From Acidimicrobiales bacterium (lineage in GTDB: Bacteria; Actinomycetota; Acidimicrobiia; Acidimicrobiales; Poriferisodalaceae), in the NCBI GenBank assembly GCA_009843525.1, contig VYDH01000031.1, positions 36,870-100,869 of the forward strand: 64,000 nt of DNA, given 5' to 3'. Of the stretch, positions 1-8,385 are shown in pieces. Under the pieces are notes generated by a model. The model made no database searches. It saw only the letters and a program-made list of their open reading frames with translations, and was not told the origin of the DNA. Position 1 is the first letter of the stretch; every line of letters starts with the position of its first letter. The position numbers were made by a program, and so were the translations under genes.

Positions 1-128
1 GCAGCCCCTCACCCTGGCTGGCACAGATCGCAGCCGCCACCGCCGAGCCACCCCCGCTGTCGCCAGACGACGCCGCCGCCCGGCTGGCCGCCGCCCGAGC
101 TGTTCTCGACAGTTCGCGCGAGCGCTGA
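1..128 (+). CDS. C-terminal fragment, possibly of a UvrD/PcrA-type helicase
   Basis: An open frame enters from the left edge and stops with TGA at 126-128, giving a 41-residue tail that starts SPSPWLAQIAAA and ends LDSSRER. A proline-serine-proline-tryptophan-leucine stretch followed by an Ala/Arg-rich helix resembles the extreme C-terminus of actinobacterial UvrD-like helicases, but no catalytic motif is inside the window, so the family call is a guess. It runs convergently into the exonuclease III gene with only a few bases between the stop codons. The coding nature is supported by strong third-position G/C in this frame. Confidence 0.4.
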   Translation, partial: SPSPWLAQIAAATAEPPPLSPDDAAARLAAARAVLDSSRER

Positions 129-133
129 GCAAC

Positions 134-907
134 TCAGAGCGTGAGATCGGCAAAGACGGGGGTGTGGTCCGAGGGCTTGGTTCCCTTGCGGGCGTTGCGG
201 TCGATGAGGCAGAACTGCGTGGCCGCGACCACCGGCGCGGTGCCCAGCAGCAGGTCGATGCGCAGGCCGTGGCGCTTGTAGAACGCGCCGTCTCGATAGT
301 CCCACCAGCTGTACAGGCCGTCCGCGTCGTAGTGCTCGCGGAAGATGTCGGTCAGCCCCCAATCGCACACCTCCGCGATGGCATCTCGCTCAGGATCGGT
401 GACGTGGGTGCGCGGCTCAGGGTTGTCGGGATCCCACACGTCTCGGTCGTCGGGGCACACGTTGAAATCGCCGCCGACCAGCACCGGCTCGGCCGGATCG
501 CACGTGGCCTCGAGGTGAGCGCGCAGGCGTCCCAGCCAGTCCAGTTTGTAGTGGTAGTGCTCGTGTTCGACGGCGCGGCCGTTGGGCACGTACACCGAAC
601 TCACCGTGACGCCACCGCAGCGGGCCGAGATGATGCGTGCATCGGGGTCGGGCTCACGGCCGTCGGCGAAGCCAGCGACCGGATCCTCTATCCCGACGCT
701 CGACAGGATGGCCACACCGTTCCAGCGGCCTTCGCCATGATGCACCGAGGCATAGCCCTGCGCGTCGAAGTGCTGGTGCGGGAACTGCTCGTCGGACATC
801 TTGGTCTCTTGCAGCAGCAGAACGTCCGGCTCGGCGTAGTCGAGCCATTCATCGACCCGTTCCAGCCTGGCGTTCAGGCTGTTGACATTCCACGTGGCAA
901 TCCGCAC
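134..907 (-). CDS. xth: Exodeoxyribonuclease III
   Basis: A 257-residue AP endonuclease / 3'-5' exonuclease of the exonuclease III (ExoA/XthA) family, acting in base-excision repair. Visible family motifs: N-terminal MRIATWNVNS, the metal-binding Glu34 in LLQETK, the YVPNG motif near 106-110, GGDFNV with Asp147 and Asn149, and the C-terminal SDH triad at 246-248. Length matches the family. The start is GTG at 907. There is no Shine-Dalgarno, but TAGCGT lies 7 bases upstream (915-920), which suggests a leaderless transcript. It lies 24 bases after the ettA stop on the same strand, so it may also receive read-through transcription. Confidence 0.95.
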   Translation of the reverse strand: MRIATWNVNSLNARLERVDEWLDYAEPDVLLLQETKMSDEQFPHQHFDAQGYASVHHGEGRWNGVAILSSVGIEDPVAGFADGREPDPDARIISARCGGVTVSSVYVPNGRAVEHEHYHYKLDWLGRLRAHLEATCDPAEPVLVGGDFNVCPDDRDVWDPDNPEPRTHVTDPERDAIAEVCDWGLTDIFREHYDADGLYSWWDYRDGAFYKRHGLRIDLLLGTAPVVAATQFCLIDRNARKGTKPSDHTPVFADLTL

Positions 908-914
908 CGGTTCG

Positions 915-920
915 ACGCTA
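915..920 (-). promoter_or_regulatory. Putative leaderless -10 element of xth
   Basis: On the minus strand TAGCGT is followed by 7 bases and then the GTG start of exonuclease III. This spacing would place transcription initiation at or within a base of the start codon. No -35 was assigned. Confidence 0.45.
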
Positions 921-931
921 ACGGCTCAGCC

Positions 932-2656
932 TCAGCGGGCGAGCGGCTTGTAGGTGAGCCGAGTCGGATGCGCCGCGGCAGAGCCGCGGCCAGTGGATCC
1001 CGCATCGGCGCCCAGCTCGCGCTTGCGGAAAGCCTCGTAGTCGGTGAAGTTGCCTGCGAACCAACGCACCACGCTGTCGCCTTCGAAGGCCAGCACGTGG
1101 GTCGCAATCCGGTCCAAGAACCAGCGGTCATGGCTGATGACCACGGCGCAGCCGCCGAATGACTCCAAGGCCGCCTCGAGCGCACGCAGCGTGTCCACGT
1201 CAAGGTCGTTGGTGGGCTCGTCGAGCAACAGCACGTTGCATCCGCTGGTCAGCGTCCGGGCCAAGTGCACCCGGTTGCGCTCGCCGCCTGCGAGGTCGCC
1301 CACACGCTTCTGTTGATCTGAGCCGGTGAAGTTGAACGATGCGACGAAGGCCCGGCCGCTGACCTCGTGGGCACCGTCCAAGCCAGTGATGCGCAGCGTG
1401 TCGTGCCCACCGGTGATCTCTTCGTAGACCGTGCGGTCGGGGTCCAGCACCGCGCGTGACTGGTCCACGTACGCAATGTCGACCGTCTCGCCGATGGTGA
1501 TGCTGCCCGCGTCGGGCTGCTCGTTGCCGACCAGCAGCCGGAACAGCGTGGTCTTGCCGGCACCGTTCGCGCCGACCACCCCGACGATGCCGCCCGGCGG
1601 CAAACGGAATGCAAGATCGTCGAACAGCAGCTTTTCGCCATAGGCCTTCACAAGACCCTCGGCCTCGATGACCTGCGAGCCGAGACGACGTGACATCGGG
1701 ATCGTGATCTGCAGCGCATCTGCTCGGCGCTGCTCGTCAGCAGCCTTGCGGTGCGTCGCCAGCAGTTCCTCGTACGCGCTGACGCGTGCCCTGCTCTTCG
1801 CTTGCCGGGCCCGCGGCGACATGCGCACCCACTCCAGTTCCTGTGCCAGCGTGCGGGCGCGGGCGTCGGACTGACGCTGCTGCGAGACCAGCCGAGCGTT
1901 GCGGTGCTCGAGCCACGCGCTGTAGTTGCCTTCGAACGGATGCGTGCGGCCGTGATCGATCTCGAGAATCCAGCCGGCGACGTTGTCCAGGAAGTAACGG
2001 TCGTGGGTGATCGCGACAACTGTCCCTGAATAGTCGGCCAGGAACCGCTCCAGCCATGAGACCGATTCCGCATCGAGGTGATTGGTCGGCTCGTCGAGAA
2101 GCAGCAGGTCTGGGTGGGACAGCAGCAGGCGGCACAGCGCCACGCGCCGTCGCTCCCCTCCCGACAGCATGGTCACGTCGGCATCGCCAGGCGGCAGACG
2201 CAGGGCGTCCATCGCGATGGCAACCTGGCGATCCAGGTCCCAGGCATTGGCCGCCGCGATCCGATCCTCTAGCTCGGCTTGGCGGGTGCCGAGCGCGTCG
2301 AAATCAGCATCGGGCTCGGCCCAGCCGGCCATCACCTCCTCGTAGGCCGTCAGCAGGGCAGCAGTCTCGGCAACACCCGCCAACACGTTGCCCTCGACAT
2401 CAAGGGCAGCGTCGAGTTCCGGCTCCTGGGGCAGCAATCCCACCGACGCCTCGGGCGCCAGCCTCGCGTCGCCGACATAGCCGTCGTCGAGGCCGGCCAT
2501 GATGCGCAGCAGCGTGGACTTGCCCGAGCCGTTGTGGCCGATCACGCCGATCTTCGCACCCGGCAGGAACGCCAGCGTGACGTCGCGCAGAACTTCCCGG
2601 TCGGGCGGGTAGAAACGCCCGAGCTTGTGCAGCGTGTAGATGAACCCTGAATCCAT
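932..2656 (-). CDS. ettA: ABC-F translational throttle EttA
   Basis: A 574-residue ABC-F ATPase with two nucleotide-binding domains and no membrane segment. It is expected to bind the ribosomal E site and gate elongation according to the ATP/ADP ratio. Walker A motifs are at 40-47 (GHNGSGKS) and 362-369 (GANGAGKT). The first signature is LSGGERRR (164-171) with LLLLDEPTNHLD at 185-196, and a second LAGGERNR/DEPTNDLD pair follows. The charged interdomain linker (about 245-325), with WLEHRNARL and Arg/Gln-rich helices, corresponds to the P-site tRNA interaction motif. Length and the SGFIYTLHKLGRFYPP start match EttA rather than Uup or antibiotic-resistance ABC-F proteins. It lies 35 bases downstream of the HAD gene on the same strand. 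Confidence 0.95.
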   Translation of the reverse strand: MDSGFIYTLHKLGRFYPPDREVLRDVTLAFLPGAKIGVIGHNGSGKSTLLRIMAGLDDGYVGDARLAPEASVGLLPQEPELDAALDVEGNVLAGVAETAALLTAYEEVMAGWAEPDADFDALGTRQAELEDRIAAANAWDLDRQVAIAMDALRLPPGDADVTMLSGGERRRVALCRLLLSHPDLLLLDEPTNHLDAESVSWLERFLADYSGTVVAITHDRYFLDNVAGWILEIDHGRTHPFEGNYSAWLEHRNARLVSQQRQSDARARTLAQELEWVRMSPRARQAKSRARVSAYEELLATHRKAADEQRRADALQITIPMSRRLGSQVIEAEGLVKAYGEKLLFDDLAFRLPPGGIVGVVGANGAGKTTLFRLLVGNEQPDAGSITIGETVDIAYVDQSRAVLDPDRTVYEEITGGHDTLRITGLDGAHEVSGRAFVASFNFTGSDQQKRVGDLAGGERNRVHLARTLTSGCNVLLLDEPTNDLDVDTLRALEAALESFGGCAVVISHDRWFLDRIATHVLAFEGDSVVRWFAGNFTDYEAFRKRELGADAGSTGRGSAAAHPTRLTYKPLAR

Positions 2657-2691
2657 CAGTGCATCGCCATCAGCACGTCACTGGCTGACGG

Positions 2692-3405
2692 TCACCGCAG
2701 CTCGAAGCCGACGAGTGCTTCCAGCTCGCGCAGGGCCTCGTCGGGATCGGTCACCTTGATGGCCGCCATGCCCATTGCTGCAGCCGGTTTGCAGTTGATG
2801 CCGAGGTCGTCGAGATATGCCGTGCGGGCCGGGTCGATGCCGAGCCGGTCACAGGCCAGCTCGTAGATCCGCGGATCGGGCTTGCGCAGGCCGACTGCCG
2901 ACGACTCGATCACCACGCCGAACAGCTTCATCACTTCGGCGATCGCCGCAGCGGTGCCGGCATCCCGGGACATGCCGGCGCCGTGGCCTGTTCTCACATT
3001 GTTCGTGATGCAGCCCACGGGCAGGCGCGCCGCGAGGACCTCCAGCGCACGCACCATCCGCGGGCGCAGCCCGCCGCTGAGGCACGCCAGTACCTGCGCG
3101 CCCGACATCTCGTATCCCCGGTCGGCAGCCTCTGCCTCGAACAGCTCAGCGAATTCGTCGACGCTGACCTCGCTGCGCTCGAGTCGCGCCCACGCATTGG
3201 TGTCGGGATCGGTGGCGTTGATCTGCCGGATGGTGTCGCGGGGCACACCGATGCGATCCTCGTAGCGGTTGAACGCTTCGAATGGGCTCTCGGTGATGAC
3301 TCCGCCGAAGTCGAACAGCACGGCGTCCACTGCCGCTGGCCCAAGCCGGCTGCCTGCAGCGGCGCCTGGCCGTCGCACGTCTGTGGCGGGCAATTGCTCG
3401 GGCAC
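2692..3405 (-). CDS. HAD-superfamily (subfamily IA) hydrolase
   Basis: A 237-residue haloacid-dehalogenase-like hydrolase. The nucleophile Asp32 lies in VLFDFGGVITES, the class with Gly rather than Asp at the +2 position, as in the ACAD10/epoxide-hydrolase-N and YihX-like groups. Motif II is CITNN near 131-135, motif III is the Lys in GLRKPDPRIYE (about 171-181), and motif IV is AYLDDLG near 196. The cap and substrate are unknown; a small phosphorylated metabolite is likely. The GTG start at 3405 gives about 25 residues before the Rossmann core and is supported by TAGCGT 8 bases upstream. GTG at 3330 is an alternative start. It heads a HAD-ettA-xth minus-strand run. Confidence 0.85.
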   Translation of the reverse strand: MPEQLPATDVRRPGAAAGSRLGPAAVDAVLFDFGGVITESPFEAFNRYEDRIGVPRDTIRQINATDPDTNAWARLERSEVSVDEFAELFEAEAADRGYEMSGAQVLACLSGGLRPRMVRALEVLAARLPVGCITNNVRTGHGAGMSRDAGTAAAIAEVMKLFGVVIESSAVGLRKPDPRIYELACDRLGIDPARTAYLDDLGINCKPAAAMGMAAIKVTDPDEALRELEALVGFELR

Positions 3406-3413
3406 GGCCCCGC

Positions 3414-3419
3414 ACGCTA
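3414..3419 (-). promoter_or_regulatory. Putative leaderless -10 element of the HAD gene
   Basis: Minus-strand TAGCGT with an 8-base spacer to the GTG at 3405. The same arrangement is seen at a dozen other unit-heading genes in the window. Confidence 0.4.
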
Positions 3420-3490
3420 TCCGCGTCGTGCTGCAGCCGATGTGCGCGTCTGCAACGACGCCCGCACCCGGTAAGAGCCGTCACAAATCG

Positions 3491-3524
3491 CGCGCATAGC
3501 GCGACTACTCGCGCTCTATGCGCG
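3491..3524. repeat. Imperfect inverted repeat in divergent promoter region
   Basis: Left arm CGCGCATAGCGCGA (3491-3504) pairs with right arm TCGCGCtcTATGCGCG (3509-3524) around a 4-base CTAC loop. The only flaw is two extra bases in the right arm. It sits between the divergent HAD gene and the small zinc-finger-like gene. A further ATAGCGCG occurs at about 3536. It may be an operator or a structured transcript leader. Confidence 0.6.
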
Positions 3525-3554
3525 AATATCCACCGATAGCGCGCGAGCGTTCGC

Positions 3555-3560
3555 TAGGGT
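3555..3560 (+). promoter_or_regulatory. Putative leaderless -10 element of the 92-aa protein gene
   Basis: TAGGGT followed by six bases and then ATG at 3567. No Shine-Dalgarno is present. Confidence 0.45.
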
Positions 3561-3566
3561 GCCGCC

Positions 3567-3845
3567 ATGGCTACGGACACCTCGGCGCGGTCACCTGCTG
3601 TCTCGGCATCAGATGCTTCCACAGAACGCAAGGCATGGAAGAGCAGGGCAGTGTCACGGAGCGTGGACGCTGGGAACTCGGCCTATTGCGCTGTGTGCGA
3701 CGAGCTCATCAAGTTCCGAGCACGCGTCCGGGCTGAGCAGATCATCTGCAACGTGTACGTGAAGAACCGCTGGGACCGCGTCGAGCACTACCACCCGGAG
3801 TGCTACGAGCAGGCGGGCAGTCCTTACGGCGAACCCAAGGGCTGA
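3567..3845 (+). CDS. Small putative zinc-binding protein
   Basis: A 92-residue protein whose first 35 residues are Ser/Ala-rich and probably disordered. They are followed by a compact domain with Cys41-x2-Cys44 (AYCAVCDELIKF) and His76-x2-Cys79 (EHYHPECYEQAG), together a likely single zinc site. The intervening strand ICNVYVKNRWDRVEHYH looks like a conserved beta hairpin. I recall similar short proteins in other actinobacteria, but no function is known to me. Start ATG at 3567 is supported by TAGGGT six bases upstream. It converges on the aapP gene. Confidence 0.75.
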   Translation: MATDTSARSPAVSASDASTERKAWKSRAVSRSVDAGNSAYCAVCDELIKFRARVRAEQIICNVYVKNRWDRVEHYHPECYEQAGSPYGEPKG

Positions 3846-3884
3846 GCCGAGCGCGCCGTGGCGCCTGAGCAGCGGGCGCAGCGG

Positions 3885-4664
3885 CTACAGGACCTGGCTC
3901 AAGAACAGCTTGGTGCGCTCTTCTTCGGGTTCTGTGAAGAAGTGCTCCGGCGTGCCGACCTCGACGATCTCGCCGTCCTCCATGAAGATGATGCGGTCGG
4001 CCACCTCGCGTGCGAAGCCCATCTCGTGCGTCACGACCATCATCGTCATGCCCGTGCGCGCCAACTCCTCCATCACATCGAGCACTTCCTTGATCATCTC
4101 GGGGTCGAGCGCCGAGGTGGGCTCGTCGAACAGCATCACGCGCGGCTCCATCGCGAGCGCACGCGCGATGGCCACACGCTGCTGCTGGCCGCCTGAGAGC
4201 TGTCCGGGGAACTTCTGGGCCTGCTCGGGAATGCCGACACGCTCCAGCAGTGCCAACGCCTGCTCTTCGGCCTCGGACCGCGACTTGCGGCGCACCCAGA
4301 TGGGGGCCAGCGTGATGTTGTCCATCACCGTCAGATGGGGGAACAGGTTGAACTGCTGGAACACCATCCCGACCTCGGAGCGGATCTTCTCGATGTTGCG
4401 AAGATCGTTGGACAGCTCGATGCCGTCCACGATGATCTGGCCGCTCTGATGGACCTCCAGGCGGTTGATGCAGCGGATCCAGGTGCTCTTGCCCGAACCC
4501 GAGGGCCCCAGCACCACCACGATCTCCTGCTCCTTGATGGTCGCGCTGATGCCGCTGAGCGCCTGGAAGTCGCCGAACCATTTGTCGACCTCACGACAGA
4601 CGATCATGTCGTCACGCGCCGCCAGCTCGTCCGACACTGCAACCGTTGCGTCGCTGATGCTCAC
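3885..4664 (-). CDS. aapP: Polar amino-acid ABC transporter, ATP-binding subunit
   Basis: A GlnQ/AapP-type ATPase energising the AapQM permease. Walker A is GPSGSGKST, the Q-loop is in [12 protein letters not shown], the signature is [15 protein letters not shown], Walker B is VMLFDEP and the H-loop is [12 protein letters not shown]. The chosen start is GTG 4664 (259 residues, the usual AapP length), because GGGAAG lies six bases upstream. An ATG at 4745 would add 27 low-complexity, charged residues and overlap aapM by 32 bases, which looks less likely. It is the last gene of the J-Q-M-P order on the minus strand. Confidence 0.92.
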   Translation of the reverse strand: MSISDATVAVSDELAARDDMIVCREVDKWFGDFQALSGISATIKEQEIVVVLGPSGSGKSTWIRCINRLEVHQSGQIIVDGIELSNDLRNIEKIRSEVGMVFQQFNLFPHLTVMDNITLAPIWVRRKSRSEAEEQALALLERVGIPEQAQKFPGQLSGGQQQRVAIARALAMEPRVMLFDEPTSALDPEMIKEVLDVMEELARTGMTMMVVTHEMGFAREVADRIIFMEDGEIVEVGTPEHFFTEPEEERTKLFLSQVL

Positions 4665-4713
4665 GTCATGCTTCCCTTTGCCGTCCCTGCCTTGCTTGGC
4701 GTCCCTGCTGTCA

Positions 4714-6645
4714 CTATCGCTCCCCCACACCGAGCCGCCGTTCAAGCCGCTGGCTCCACTTCGACAGCGTGTAGGCGAACACCCAATAGACCAGCGAGAC
4801 GAACAGCAGACCTTCTCGCTTGATGCCCAGGAACTGGGTCTGGGCCGGAATGACGCTGTTGGCCATGCGCAGAATGTCGAACACGCCGATGATGGCCAGC
4901 AGCGAAGTCTCCTTGAAGGTGGCGATGACCTGACCCACCAAGGGCGGAATAGACGCCCGCAGCGCTTGGGGCAGGATGACGAAGGTCGTTCGCAGGCTCG
5001 TGCTGAGGCCGACAGCGTCCGAGGCCTCGTACTGCCCCCGGCGGATCGACTGCAGGCCGCCGCGCACGTTCTCGGCCAGATAGGCCGCGGAGAACAGCGT
5101 GTACCCCAGCGTGGCGGAGGCGAACAGGCTGATCTCCATATTCGCCGGAAGGAACAGCGGCAGGATCACCACGAAGAAGATGAGGATGGTGATGAGGGGA
5201 ACGCCCCGCACCACCTCGATGTACGACGTCGCCATCACGCGGAAGATCGGCAGCCGCGAGGTGCGCGCCAGCGCCAGCAGCACGCCCAGCGGGAACGAGA
5301 GCATCAGGGTGAACACCGCCACCACCAGCGTGACGGCGAATCCGCCGATCAATGCCTCCGTCGGGGTCTCCACCGTCGAGGGGGTGTTCATGATGGTGGC
5401 GAAGTAGTGGAAGACCGCCATGATCGCGAGCCAGGCCGCCAACAGTCGCCGCCGCTTCTGGGTCTCTCCCGAGAAGTTGTGCGCCAGAAGGGCTACCACT
5501 GCCAGCAGCAGGAAGCTGATGCGCACCTTCTGCAGCATCGGGTACCAGCCCATGAACGCAGCCAGCCAGTTGAAGGCGGCGAGACCCAGCAGCGCCAACG
5601 CAGCAATGCGGCCGAGCTCGCCGATGCCGTCGCTCGTCAGCCACCACAGCACGATTCCGCCCGCGACGCCGAATGCCAGCGCCAGTGGCACATCCACCTG
5701 GGTGATGCGGGCCCAGTCCAGGTCGGGGTCGCGCAGCACCACCCAGTACAGGACGAACGGCACCGCCAGCCAGACAAGGTTCACGGCGATGCGCAGCCGC
5801 GACAGCGATTGCTCGCCGATGCGTGAGCGGACCCAGCGGCCCACGAGCAGCGACGCGACCGCCAGCACCCACATGACAGTCCATGGCAGCTTGGTGGATA
5901 TGGCCACGGTGCGGCCGGGTTCGGCGATGAACTCGCCTTCGGCGAAGGCGTAGTGGCCCCACGGATAGATCCAGGCCGACAGGACGGGCAGGGCCAGCGC
6001 TATGGCAGCCAAGTTGAACGCCTGGATCGTGCGCAGCGATCCGTCGCCGAGCGCAGGCACCCGCCGCAAGCCCAGCGCGATCACAGCCAGGACCGCGGCC
6101 GTCAGCCACCACCCCCACCGATCTGACATCGCGTCGGCGAAGGACTGCCGGACCACGGCGTCGTCGGTGCGGACGACTTCGCCATCGGCACCGATCAGCA
6201 CCGACGGCTCCCGCAGCACGACGCCGACGGCGACGGCCACAGCCGCGGCCACCAGCGCGTTGGAGATCTTGCGCAGCGGCACGCCGTCGCCTCGGGCGGC
6301 GAACAGGCCGAGCGACAGCCCCGCGAGTGCCACCATGACGCCGACGCACACCCACACGCGCACGTACTGCTCTTCTGGGTAGGCATGGGTGAAGATCAGC
6401 CGCAGGTTGGTGCGAACCGCATCCCAGCCCCGCTCCTCGCTGAACACGAAGTTCAGCAGCCCCCGAACGGTGAGCAGCACGAAAAGGCCGAACGCGACGG
6501 TCAGGAACGAGTTGAACGGGCTGGGGAACAGGTTCTTGCGGACCCATTCCGCAGGCGAGCGGTAGGTCTCCTCGACGGGACGAGTCGCCACCCGTTCGAT
6601 GACGGGCTTGTCGGCCAAGGTCGGCAGGGCGTCGCCTTGGTTCAT
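4714..6645 (-). CDS. aapM: Polar amino-acid ABC transporter permease (AapM type), enlarged
   Basis: An inner-membrane permease of the HisM/AapM family, 643 residues. The canonical BPD-type core is the C-terminal part (about 425-640), with the EAA-loop segment [19 protein letters not shown] near 538 that docks on AapP. The preceding ~400 residues contain many further hydrophobic segments (for example near 45-65, 105-120, 190-210, 260-280, 305-340 and 345-420). AapM proteins I know are about 380 residues, so this N-terminal membrane part is unusually long. ATG 6645 is one base after the aapQ stop, indicating a tight operon. Confidence 0.88.
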   Translation of the reverse strand: MNQGDALPTLADKPVIERVATRPVEETYRSPAEWVRKNLFPSPFNSFLTVAFGLFVLLTVRGLLNFVFSEERGWDAVRTNLRLIFTHAYPEEQYVRVWVCVGVMVALAGLSLGLFAARGDGVPLRKISNALVAAAVAVAVGVVLREPSVLIGADGEVVRTDDAVVRQSFADAMSDRWGWWLTAAVLAVIALGLRRVPALGDGSLRTIQAFNLAAIALALPVLSAWIYPWGHYAFAEGEFIAEPGRTVAISTKLPWTVMWVLAVASLLVGRWVRSRIGEQSLSRLRIAVNLVWLAVPFVLYWVVLRDPDLDWARITQVDVPLALAFGVAGGIVLWWLTSDGIGELGRIAALALLGLAAFNWLAAFMGWYPMLQKVRISFLLLAVVALLAHNFSGETQKRRRLLAAWLAIMAVFHYFATIMNTPSTVETPTEALIGGFAVTLVVAVFTLMLSFPLGVLLALARTSRLPIFRVMATSYIEVVRGVPLITILIFFVVILPLFLPANMEISLFASATLGYTLFSAAYLAENVRGGLQSIRRGQYEASDAVGLSTSLRTTFVILPQALRASIPPLVGQVIATFKETSLLAIIGVFDILRMANSVIPAQTQFLGIKREGLLFVSLVYWVFAYTLSKWSQRLERRLGVGER

Positions 6646-6646
6646 C

Positions 6647-8191
6647 TCAGCGCTCCACGATCCGCATGCGGACGTTGAAGAAGTTGACGACCACCGAGAT
6701 CGTCAAGGAGCACGCCAAGTAGAACAGCATCCAGATGGAGACGACCTCCAGGGTCTTGCCCGTCTGGTTGTAGACGGTCTGGCCGACTTGGACAACGTCG
6801 CTGTAGCCGATGGCGATGGCCAGCGAGGTGTTCTTGGTGAGGTTGAGGTACTGGTTGCCCAGCGGCGGCAGGATCACCCGGAACGCCTGGGGCAGGATCA
6901 CCCGCCGCAGCATGGTGGTGCGCCGCAGGCCCAGCGCCTGGGCTGCCTCGCTCTGGCCCTTCGGCACAGCCAGGATGCCTCCCCGCACCACCTCGGCGAT
7001 GAACGCCGCTGTGTACAGCACCACGCCGAAGTAGACAGCCGCCAGCGCTTGGATCAGGTTGAGCCCGGCTGGGCCGTAGTTGGGAAAGTTGCCGAGTTGC
7101 TCGATGTCGGGCCGGTAGGCAGCGATCGGGCTGCCCGTGCGGCCGTCGCCGAACTTGTCGGCAATGACTTCGAACAGATCGCGGCCGGAGTTGATGACCC
7201 AGCTCGACAGCCCAGGCCATCCGAGCGTCACGAACAAGATCACAAGCACTGCCCCGGCGCCAGCGAAGATGATGCGGAACCAGTCGTCGTCGATGAGCTT
7301 GGTGAGTCCGGCCGGTGTGCGATGGCTCGCGAGGAAGCGCCTGATCCACTGCACCGCCGCTGCAATGGCGAGCAGCGAGATGACCACCTGCACGATGGGT
7401 GGCGTCAGCGCGTCGATGCCAGAGGCGATGGCGTCGAAGATGGCCCCCACCCAGCCCAGCGCCGGATGTGCGAACCAGCCGACCGCGGCGAAGGCGAGCA
7501 CCACGCCCGCAAACGACAGCCATGGGTAGGTCTGCTGGCCGGTGAGGTCGTGACGACGCTCCTGTCGGCGCATCGCCCACCGTCCCAGCGCCGCGCCCGC
7601 GATCACGAAGATGATCCACTGGTAGAAGCCGTCGCCGATGGTCACCCGGGGAATCGACACGCCCGTGTTGGAGACATGGAGCCAGCCGTGAATCGGTCCC
7701 TGGTCAGTGGTTACCCGAGGCAGGCTCGCGATGACGACGAAGATCAGGATGATCTGAACCAGCAGAGGGATGTTGCGCAGCGTCTCCACGAACACGCTGC
7801 TGGTGCGGCTCACGATCCAGTTGCGCGACAGCCGACCGACGCCGACCAGCACGCCCAGGATCGTTGCCAGCGCGATGCCGGCGATCGCGAGGCGGATCGT
7901 GTTGACCATGCCCGCCCACAGTGCCCGTCCGCTGGTGTCCGGGTTGGTGTCGATGCCCGAGCCGAGGTCGCTGCCCAGCGCGGTGCCCAAGAAGTCGTAC
8001 CCGGTGGCGATGTCGCGTTCCTCGAGGTTGTTCTGTGCCTGCGAGGCCAAGAAGAACAAGCCCAGCAGCACCAGGACGAGCCCGACGACCTGCGAGAGCC
8101 ACTTGACCACCGTGGCGTCGCGGTAGAAGGGCGGGCGCGCGCCCAAGGTGCCCAGCGACGCTGTTTCCCCCGCGCCCCGCTCATCGCTCAC
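6647..8191 (-). CDS. aapQ: Polar amino-acid ABC transporter permease (AapQ type), enlarged
   Basis: The 514-residue partner permease of AapM. An N-terminal transmembrane segment is near 30-52, with a second around 90-115 followed by VETLRNIPLLVQ, a HisMQ hallmark. An inserted multi-spanning stretch (about 160-330) separates it from the C-terminal core, where the EAA loop KGQSEAAQALGL starts near 411. Typical AapQ is about 400 residues. GTG 8191 is preceded by TAGGGT with an 8-base spacer, which suggests a promoter of its own downstream of the aapJ hairpins. Confidence 0.9.
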   Translation of the reverse strand: MSDERGAGETASLGTLGARPPFYRDATVVKWLSQVVGLVLVLLGLFFLASQAQNNLEERDIATGYDFLGTALGSDLGSGIDTNPDTSGRALWAGMVNTIRLAIAGIALATILGVLVGVGRLSRNWIVSRTSSVFVETLRNIPLLVQIILIFVVIASLPRVTTDQGPIHGWLHVSNTGVSIPRVTIGDGFYQWIIFVIAGAALGRWAMRRQERRHDLTGQQTYPWLSFAGVVLAFAAVGWFAHPALGWVGAIFDAIASGIDALTPPIVQVVISLLAIAAAVQWIRRFLASHRTPAGLTKLIDDDWFRIIFAGAGAVLVILFVTLGWPGLSSWVINSGRDLFEVIADKFGDGRTGSPIAAYRPDIEQLGNFPNYGPAGLNLIQALAAVYFGVVLYTAAFIAEVVRGGILAVPKGQSEAAQALGLRRTTMLRRVILPQAFRVILPPLGNQYLNLTKNTSLAIAIGYSDVVQVGQTVYNQTGKTLEVVSIWMLFYLACSLTISVVVNFFNVRMRIVER

Positions 8192-8199
8192 CGCTGGTC

Positions 8200-8205
8200 A
8201 CCCTA
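8200..8205 (-). promoter_or_regulatory. Putative internal leaderless promoter of aapQMP
   Basis: Minus-strand TAGGGT with 8 bases to the GTG of aapQ. It lies beyond the two hairpins that follow aapJ, so permease and ATPase genes could be transcribed independently of the binding-protein gene. Confidence 0.4.
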
Positions 8206-8298
8206 CGCGACGCGCACCGAGGCAGTGCGATTCATCTCGTCGTCGGAAGGCAGCGCGGCGGATCCAGGCCGGCGGCGACGACATGGCCGAGCGGCCAG

Positions 8299-8345
8299 GA
8301 ACGCGCAACGGCCCCCGATCGAGCCGGATCGGGGGCCGCGCGTTC
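8299..8345 (-). terminator. Long hairpin downstream of aapJ
   Basis: A perfect 12-bp stem CGGCCCCCGATC/GATCGGGGGCCG (8309-8320 with 8327-8338) closes a 6-base loop. After a 3-base CAA bulge it is extended by GAACGCG/CGCGTTC (8299-8305 with 8339-8345). No U-tract follows, so it may act as a processing or mRNA-stability barrier or an inefficient terminator rather than a classical intrinsic terminator. Confidence 0.7.
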
Positions 8346-8355
8346 GCTCATGGCC

Positions 8356-8372
8356 GCCGGGCAGAGCCCGGC
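8356..8372 (-). terminator. Second hairpin immediately after the aapJ stop
   Basis: GCCGGGC / AGA / GCCCGGC, a perfect 7-bp stem with a 3-base loop, 14 bases beyond the aapJ stop codon. With the longer hairpin it forms a tandem pair. Such structures after binding-protein genes commonly keep that transcript more abundant than the permease part. Confidence 0.6.
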
Positions 8373-8385
8373 GAGGCCTGTTGGC

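Noticed and set aside
4742..6547. 601-codon frame on the minus strand within aapM
   Set aside because: Frame-shifted shadow of the permease gene, Arg/Gly/Ala-rich with no recognisable motif.
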